Assembly (NCBI GenBank): GCA_964247055.1
Contig: OZ176058.1
Location: 4,774,001-4,838,000 of the forward strand
Source of the DNA: Paragordius varius
Lineage: Eukaryota; Nematomorpha
Length of the DNA: 64,000 nt
Direction of reading: 5' to 3'
Below, piece after piece: positions 61,763 through 64,000 of the stretch (positions are counted from its first letter, which is position 1; every line of letters starts with the position of its first letter). The translations under genes were made by a program, and so were the position numbers. The notes beneath the pieces are model-generated. The model searched no databases. It was not told where the DNA came from and was given only the letters and a program-made list of their open reading frames with translations.

Positions 61763-62567
61763 AATATACAGTATGTATTTTAATGGCTACTTATTTCACA
61801 CTATAGTAGGGCAATTTGCAACACAGTAGGGTATGGAAAAAACCATAAAATGTTGAATTAACATTATTGCCTTTCTTTTTTTCATACACTCTTGTGTTGC
61901 GAATTGCCCTACTAAAGTCATTAAAGATTGAAATTATACGGACAAAAAGTAAAAATTTACGGACGAATATTTTTTTTAAAGACAACCATACTTTTATAAA
62001 CCTTAATTTTTAAAAATATAAATCATTGTTTTAAATGTAAAGTATAATATTGATATGTATATTGGCGACACAATCAATTATATATTTTATATTTTAATTG
62101 TATTATAAGGTTTATAAAAGTATGGTTGTCTTTTTTTAAAAAATATTTGTCCTTATATTTTTACTTTTTGTTCGTATAATTTGAGTTTTTACTGTATATA
62201 TATATATATTCCCAGTATGCAACTCAAAACAATGAGTTATTCTTTAAATATCTACTTTAGAAAAGTTCAGTGGCTTTCTCTAAAAAAAATTCTTTCACAT
62301 TCTGTTTAATTTTAATTTTTATCGTATAAAAATGTAACAATTTTATATAATTTCAATTATTACTGTATACATATATAGGGTTCAACGTTAGATCGTATAG
62401 ATTACAGTATTGAACATTCGACGCAAACCATAAGCACAGGTTTAACCGAATTAACTAAAGCGGCAACTTTGCATAGCAGAGCGTCTTATGGCAAACTTTT
62501 ATGCATTTTCTCGTTGGCTTTTTTAGTTTTACTCTTGTGCGTGGCATTAATTATTCTGAAATTATAA
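49361..62567 (+). CDS. STX16: Syntaxin-16, second (inverted) copy: exons 4-9 only
   Basis: Exons 49361-49531, 51808-52003, 54516-54622, 55710-55874, 60756-60908 and 62379-62567 match exons 4-9 of the minus-strand copy and are open, in phase, with splice signals. Translation runs from VNYGIEKIGQKIIELDALHV through MLQHCQSLVKRI, EIERFQTLYEQYN and the SNARE motif (SLVQSIQDLNALFQDIG, zero-layer Gln at the end of exon 8) to the membrane anchor and stop. Exons 1-3 are missing: homology to the other arm stops before them, so there is no start codon or N-terminal Vps45-binding region. Exon 9 differs from the other copy at six bases, all silent; exon 8 has four amino-acid changes. Intron 7 carries the LINE. 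Either this is a 5'-truncated duplicate under gene conversion, or it is used with 5' exons in another arrangement. Confidence 0.88.
49532..51060 (+). repeat. STX16 exon 4-tail / 5' splice-site array, right arm
   Basis: About eight units with GGATATTACAGGTAAAAATG, TTATTGAGATTTTTGTGAGA and TATGGGTTATCTTTATATC. One unit near 50640-50695 keeps the exon end (CTAAAGAAGAGTGAATAAAT then TACTCAG|GTAAAT). The order and number of units differ from the left arm. Confidence 0.85.
51061..51807 (+). repeat. End of STX16 intron 4 (right) with a MITE-B
   Basis: A compact MITE-B at about 51369-51656 (TACCATTTACAGTTCAAATT; several GGGTGAATTTGAATTGTT units) followed by the exon 5 acceptor TATCTAG|ATG. No gene otherwise. 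Confidence 0.7.
52004..53790 (+). repeat. STX16 exon 5-tail / 5' splice-site array, right arm (about 10 copies)
   Basis: Same unit as in the left arm, here on the plus strand: exon-derived GTGTGACTTAACCTTGTCTT, TTCGACGAAGTCAATCCACT, TATCTTAAAGG followed by TTTTGCTTTAAAG and intron sequence. Copies end near 52190, 52370, 52572, 52748, 52905, 53067, 53213, 53375, 53541 and 53707. The copy number differs from the left arm, so the array has changed since the arms separated. Confidence 0.92.
53791..54160 (+). other. AT-rich part of STX16 intron 5 (right)
   Basis: No gene or clear repeat seen. Confidence 0.5.
54161..54354. mobile_element. MITE-F, right arm only
   Basis: TA-flanked 194-bp palindrome: CAGTATGAGT ... 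TTATTGCCAAATAGTAAATA and the complementary TATTTACTATTTGGCAATAT ... ACTCCTG. It is absent from the left arm, so it inserted after the duplication or was lost there. Confidence 0.83.
54621..55685. mobile_element. MITE-A filling STX16 intron 6 (right), with expanded MITE-B inside
   Basis: Starts CAGTAAAAATTGTATTTATA exactly at the exon 6 end, so the donor ACA|GTAAAAATTG is the element's end. The nested MITE-B (about 54841-55605) has many more minisatellite units (GGGTGAATTTGAATTGTTCA type) than the left-arm copy. The distal MITE-A end is worn. Confidence 0.78.
55875..56659 (+). other. STX16 intron 7 (right), first part
   Basis: Contains a MITE-A right end (TATCACGTTTTGTCCGTATA at 55980) and two inverse copies of the 100-base unit known from the left arm (TTATATGGATTCCAAGATAT near 56330 and 56467). 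It leads into the LINE insertion. Confidence 0.65.
56682..59846 (-). CDS. LINE ORF: endonuclease - reverse transcriptase - PHD-like finger
   Basis: From the first ATG at 59846 the frame has 1054 codons; it is open further upstream to a TTG at 59894. An Asn-rich leader of about 70 residues precedes the APE endonuclease (KIGTWNIS, DICCLQET, GGDFNSHVG, SMVDYILTP, TQHKLIVA). Reverse transcriptase follows (FIDLQRAFDCIP, GLHQGSILSPLLF, YADD). A C4HC3 finger (CGVC, CTSC, WVHKKC, CESC) lies between RT and the YLGDVIH block. The C-terminus holds LLYGCETWPMT, NRLRYFGHI and RRGRPTFNWE, a layout widespread in RTE-like animal LINEs. It mediates target-primed reverse transcription. The frame is intact and may be functional. 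Confidence 0.92.
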   Translation of the reverse strand: MKIMNELTTLLNNDIYFKNDNINLTNNFINDINICDNLNFDNNINLHDNNINVLLKNHKHQKTPNNMVKPLKIGTWNISTLVGRSNLVIDQIKEKNIDICCLQETRYKSEGKLNIDNYTIFYKGQMKGQHGVAIAIKNEYCDNIIEVNRHNERIIQIRIGFKKQILNILSIYAPQSGLSEATKQAFWNQLYDISHAIPPNDKIFIGGDFNSHVGTNGEDYMRIHGGNAFGSRNKEGDTLLEYCASLRLTICNTLFTKPAKKLITYTSGNQNSMVDYILTPIQDRKFIKDSKTYLTDTQHKLIVAIITINKSYYHSNQKPKINLEKLHLPDLKLQLSETVNASLSLNHKTSEQAWDNFKNSIIPNVLNCCGRKKIYRKKQQSNLWWSESIKPLIKIKRNNYKRWKQTKDKRDLESYIKSNKNLQQAINISANKKALDLAKKLEQDMKNLKIFRTINSVNNNKKDIKQISYIKDKDQQLVTEWSDISNVWTTYYKEQFAQKHDFETINQPPAIGPRPLITTDDVRDALAKMKNNKATGPSELSCDMIKALPQCIIHLTNIFNLILSTNRIPNDWSKSTIIPIYKNKGDILVCSSYRPLKLLEHPLKIFESIIESKLRSIVCIQESQYAYKPNSSTIDAIFILRRLQENYLAKNKKLYHVFIDLQRAFDCIPRKLITSTLRANNVDEWIIKSIEMMYYKTTNCVRLTLGNTAFVPNESGLHQGSILSPLLFILIMDYLTKDIKQGPPWELIYADDIVLTATSMEALNQKYNTWKLHLEKGGMNINISKTKVMITGETVYERPKFPCGVCDLDVKLNSILCTSCNKWVHKKCSLIKGKLINNDKFICESCKNKTINNSSTSLNYVYMADTKIELVNNFKYLGDVIHCLGGINQSVKYRSQQAWVKYHQLKFVLKNKHISAKNKGLIYKAGIRPILLYGCETWPMTDSIEKKLMNLEKRILNLFQPNKSNSNLHQLYQIEPLNVMLRKNRLRYFGHIKRAPEQWTNKILSLHPEGNNRRGRPTFNWEKTINNDLSVANIDDNAWQDRKYYRQLLYGYNG
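59847..60213 (-). other. 5' region of the LINE: GC-rich leader with short direct and inverted repeats
   Basis: The outermost part repeats TGGAGGTGGGAGTCGGACTT twice (about 60158-60178 and 60190-60210). A 12-base inverted repeat, ATCATCTGTGTG (60027-60038) and CACACAGATGAT (60103-60114), could form a hairpin. This is probably the element's promoter and 5' UTR. The 74-codon minus-strand frame here has no recognisable product. Confidence 0.65.
60214..60755 (+). other. STX16 intron 7 (right), last part
   Basis: Resumed MITE-A arm then AT-rich intron matching the left arm around 31230-31690 in inverse orientation. The exon 8 acceptor here is weak (AATAAAG|ACA) compared with the left copy (AATATAG|ACA). 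Confidence 0.65.
61680..61759. repeat. (TA)n microsatellite
   Basis: About 40 uninterrupted TA units. Shorter (TA)n tracts are at 37017-37035, 39249-39277, 45387-45442 and 49316-49348. Confidence 0.95.
61806..61912. mobile_element. MITE-H, single copy, right arm only
   Basis: About 107 bp between TA: GTAGGGCAATTTGCAACACA at one end and GTGTTGCGAATTGCCCTAC at the other, with TATGGAAAAAA and TTTTTTTCATA inside. Confidence 0.83.
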
Positions 62568-62742
62568 TATATTATTCCTATTCGTATTTATTAATTGATT
62601 GATTGATGTTATACAGTAAAGAAGAAATAAATACAAAACTTGAAATTTGATATCTAGTTTATTCATGTTTTGTATATCGAAAACTACATCATTTTTTTGA
62701 ATTCATTATGATATTCAATTAATTGAATGTAGTCTTGTATTA

Positions 62743-63022
62743 CAGTAAAATTGAAATTACATGGACAAAACGTGAGAATATGACAAATATTATTATCTAA
62801 AAGGCATCCATACTTTTTAATAAATGTTTCCCCTATAAGCTACTTAGTTACAATTTTAAAATATAGAATTGATTGTGTTAGTATTATGTATCTTTATTTC
62901 ACACTCTGCCGTTTAAAACAATGAATTATATCGATATAAATCTTAAAAAGTATGGTTGTCTTTTAAAAAAATATTTTTCTTGATATTTTTACGTTTTGTC
63001 CGTATAATTTTATTTTTTACAG
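62743..63022. mobile_element. MITE-A downstream of STX16 exon 9 (right)
   Basis: Partner of 29859-30143 in the left arm. Arms are intact apart from a worn right terminus (TTTACAG for TTTACTG). Confidence 0.83.
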
Positions 63023-63059
63023 TAATATTTAAAATTATAAAGACAGAACATAGAAAGTT

Positions 63060-63312
63060 GAAACTAATTTGGTTTATCTTTTGCTCAATATAAAGCAGAC
63101 GATATTGTTTTTATAATGTTTTCGATTCTACATAAACTTTTAAATAATATGATCTGTTAAATTACAATAAAAAACAAAATTAGAAACTCAAATTTTACTT
63201 GGTTGAACAAGGAAAATTGAAATAAAAACTGTTATATAATAGAGCGTCTTATGTAAACATTTATTCATCTCGCTAGCTTTTTTAATTTTACTTTTCTGTA
63301 CGTGGCATTATT
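63060..63312 (+). pseudogene. Relic of STX16 exon 9, right arm
   Basis: AAACTAATTTGGTTTATC flank followed by AGAGCGTCTTATGTAAACAT and CTCGCTAGCTTTTTTAATTT then GTACGTGGCATTA, a decayed copy of the end of exon 9. Inverse partner of 29577-29858. Confidence 0.8.
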
Positions 63313-63313
63313 A

Positions 63314-63470
63314 CAGTAGCATATGTCATAATACATTATTAGTCCGTAATAAAATAAAAAATTGTTTTTTTTAAAAAAACAAGCCTAGTTGTATATACAC
63401 ATATCCATAATAGCCCCTTGTTTTTTTATTCTTTTATGGACTAATATTGTTTTATAGCCATACGCTACTG
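63314..63470. mobile_element. MITE-D copy 2
   Basis: CAGTAGCATATGTCATAATA to CCATACGCTACTG, TA-flanked; partner of 29407-29576. Confidence 0.83.
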
Positions 63471-63623
63471 TATTATGAAATTATAAATTTCTCATTTATT
63501 TATAATTTTTTGTAATGTTATTCACATTAAAATAATGAAAAATAACACTTGTTTCTTAAATATAATTGATCGTTTTAATTGGTATTAAATTGAAATGTAA
63601 ATTAAACAATCAATTATATATCT

Positions 63624-63645
63624 TGTAAATTAATTAATTGATATT
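63624..63645. other. Unoccupied insertion site of the Tc1/mariner transposon
   Basis: The right arm reads AAATTAATTAATTGATATTT here. The left arm has the same sequence split at the central TA by the 27284-29244 element, with that TA doubled. Confidence 0.88.
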
Positions 63646-63780
63646 TGGAAAAAATTACATAAGGTTGTCTTTTGAAAGAAATATATTTCGAATTTTTATT
63701 TATATGTATATTTTTATTACAATTTTCGTGAATTTAAGGTGTAAAGTCCGACTTTTACAAACACTTCATATCCTTTATTA

Positions 63781-64000
63781 CAGTAAAAATTGAAATTATA
63801 CTATGGACAAAACGTAAAAAAATAGATACAATTTTTTTTTCAAAAGACAACCACCATACTTTTTTAACTGCCTTAATTTATCCTATAAAAATATTTATTT
63901 AATTATAATTGTAAAATACATAATTGATTCTGTGTTATCAATTATTACTCTAAATTATACTTTGCAGTTTAAAACAATGAGTTATATTTTAAAAATAAAC
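63781..64000. mobile_element. MITE-A, cut by the window end
   Basis: Starts CAGTAAAAATTGAAATTATA after TA. Partner of 26822-27135 in the left arm; the inverted duplication therefore continues past the window. Confidence 0.83.

Larger units (their letters stand above)
60909..62378 (+). repeat. STX16 intron 8 (right): MITE-B, (TA)n, MITE-H and MITE-A
   Basis: A MITE-B lies at about 61130-61412, a long (TA)n tract at about 61680-61759, MITE-H at 61806-61912 and a MITE-A at about 61924-62194. The intron ends in a MITE-A right end (TTTCAATTATTACTG) 15 bases from the acceptor TATATAG|GG. The left copy of this intron is only 581 nt. Confidence 0.8.
46721..64000 (+). repeat. Right arm of the giant inverted duplication
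   Basis: Inverse counterpart of the left arm. The inner end is rearranged by the two inverted MITE-E copies. The loop between the arms (about 41.86-46.72 kb) holds STX16 exons 1-3 and the presumed promoter as single copies. Confidence 0.88.

Noticed and set aside
26905-64000. Inverted duplication as a simple assembly fold-back
   Set aside because: Not fully excluded, but the arms differ by several private insertions, array copy numbers and many substitutions, and the loop is single-copy. A join of two divergent haplotypes remains possible and is named as a refuting result.

Overview
The window is eukaryotic nuclear DNA from a very AT-rich invertebrate. Three conserved animal genes with spliced exons can be reassembled from it: RNF121 (5' half), CFDP1/BCNT and syntaxin-16. 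A fourth two-exon gene encodes a secreted basic protein I do not recognise. Introns fall into two classes: micro-introns of 22-26 nt (one in CFDP1, four in a Tc1/mariner-type transposase) and introns of hundreds to thousands of bases filled with MITEs and tandem arrays. Among animals I know, spliceosomal introns in the mid-20s of nucleotides are a hallmark of dicyemid mesozoans, so a dicyemid-like host is my best guess. This is inference only.

Layout. 1-2520: 5'-truncated LINE on the minus strand with an open frame to the window edge, in an RNF121 intron. 4242-7346 (-): RNF121 exons 1-3. 8543-10043 (+): CFDP1, divergent from RNF121. 10.1-15.6 kb: a second CFDP1 terminal exon and about 14 tandem copies of its tail. 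15954-21019 (-): the secreted basic protein gene, its 4.5-kb intron filled with copies of its own 3' splice-site region. 21.0-27.1 kb: MITE field with exon relics. 27284-29244: an apparently intact Tc1/mariner transposon. 30304-44899 (-): complete nine-exon syntaxin-16. 46.7-64 kb: inverted second copy of the syntaxin-16 locus (exons 4-9 only, + strand), carrying a full LINE at about 56.66-60.21 kb.

Two themes stand out. First, tandem arrays repeatedly begin at exon edges. The 3' end of an exon plus its 5' splice site is reiterated in the following intron (RNF121 exons 2 and 3; syntaxin-16 exons 3, 4 and 5), the tail of a last exon is reiterated downstream (CFDP1), and the head of a last exon plus its 3' splice site is reiterated upstream (the secreted-protein gene). 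Second, the syntaxin-16 locus is a huge inverted duplication. Two arms, each with open exons 4-9, flank a loop holding the only copy of exons 1-3. Exon 9 of the two arms differs at six sites, all silent. An inversion of the loop would connect the 5' exons to the other arm, so either orientation could give a whole gene.

Repeat families, named here for reference: MITE-A (ends CAGTAAAAATTGAAATTATA, about 285-315 bp, palindromic, TA target), MITE-B (ends TACCATTTACAATTCAAATT, with an expanding 21-22 bp minisatellite), MITE-C (CAGTCATGTATCC), MITE-D (CAGTAGCGTATGG), MITE-E (about 570 bp, TTAA-flanked), and single copies F, G and H. No rRNA, tRNA, CRISPR or prokaryotic signal was seen. Coordinates of splice sites come from reading frame and homology to remembered family sequences; no alignment was run.
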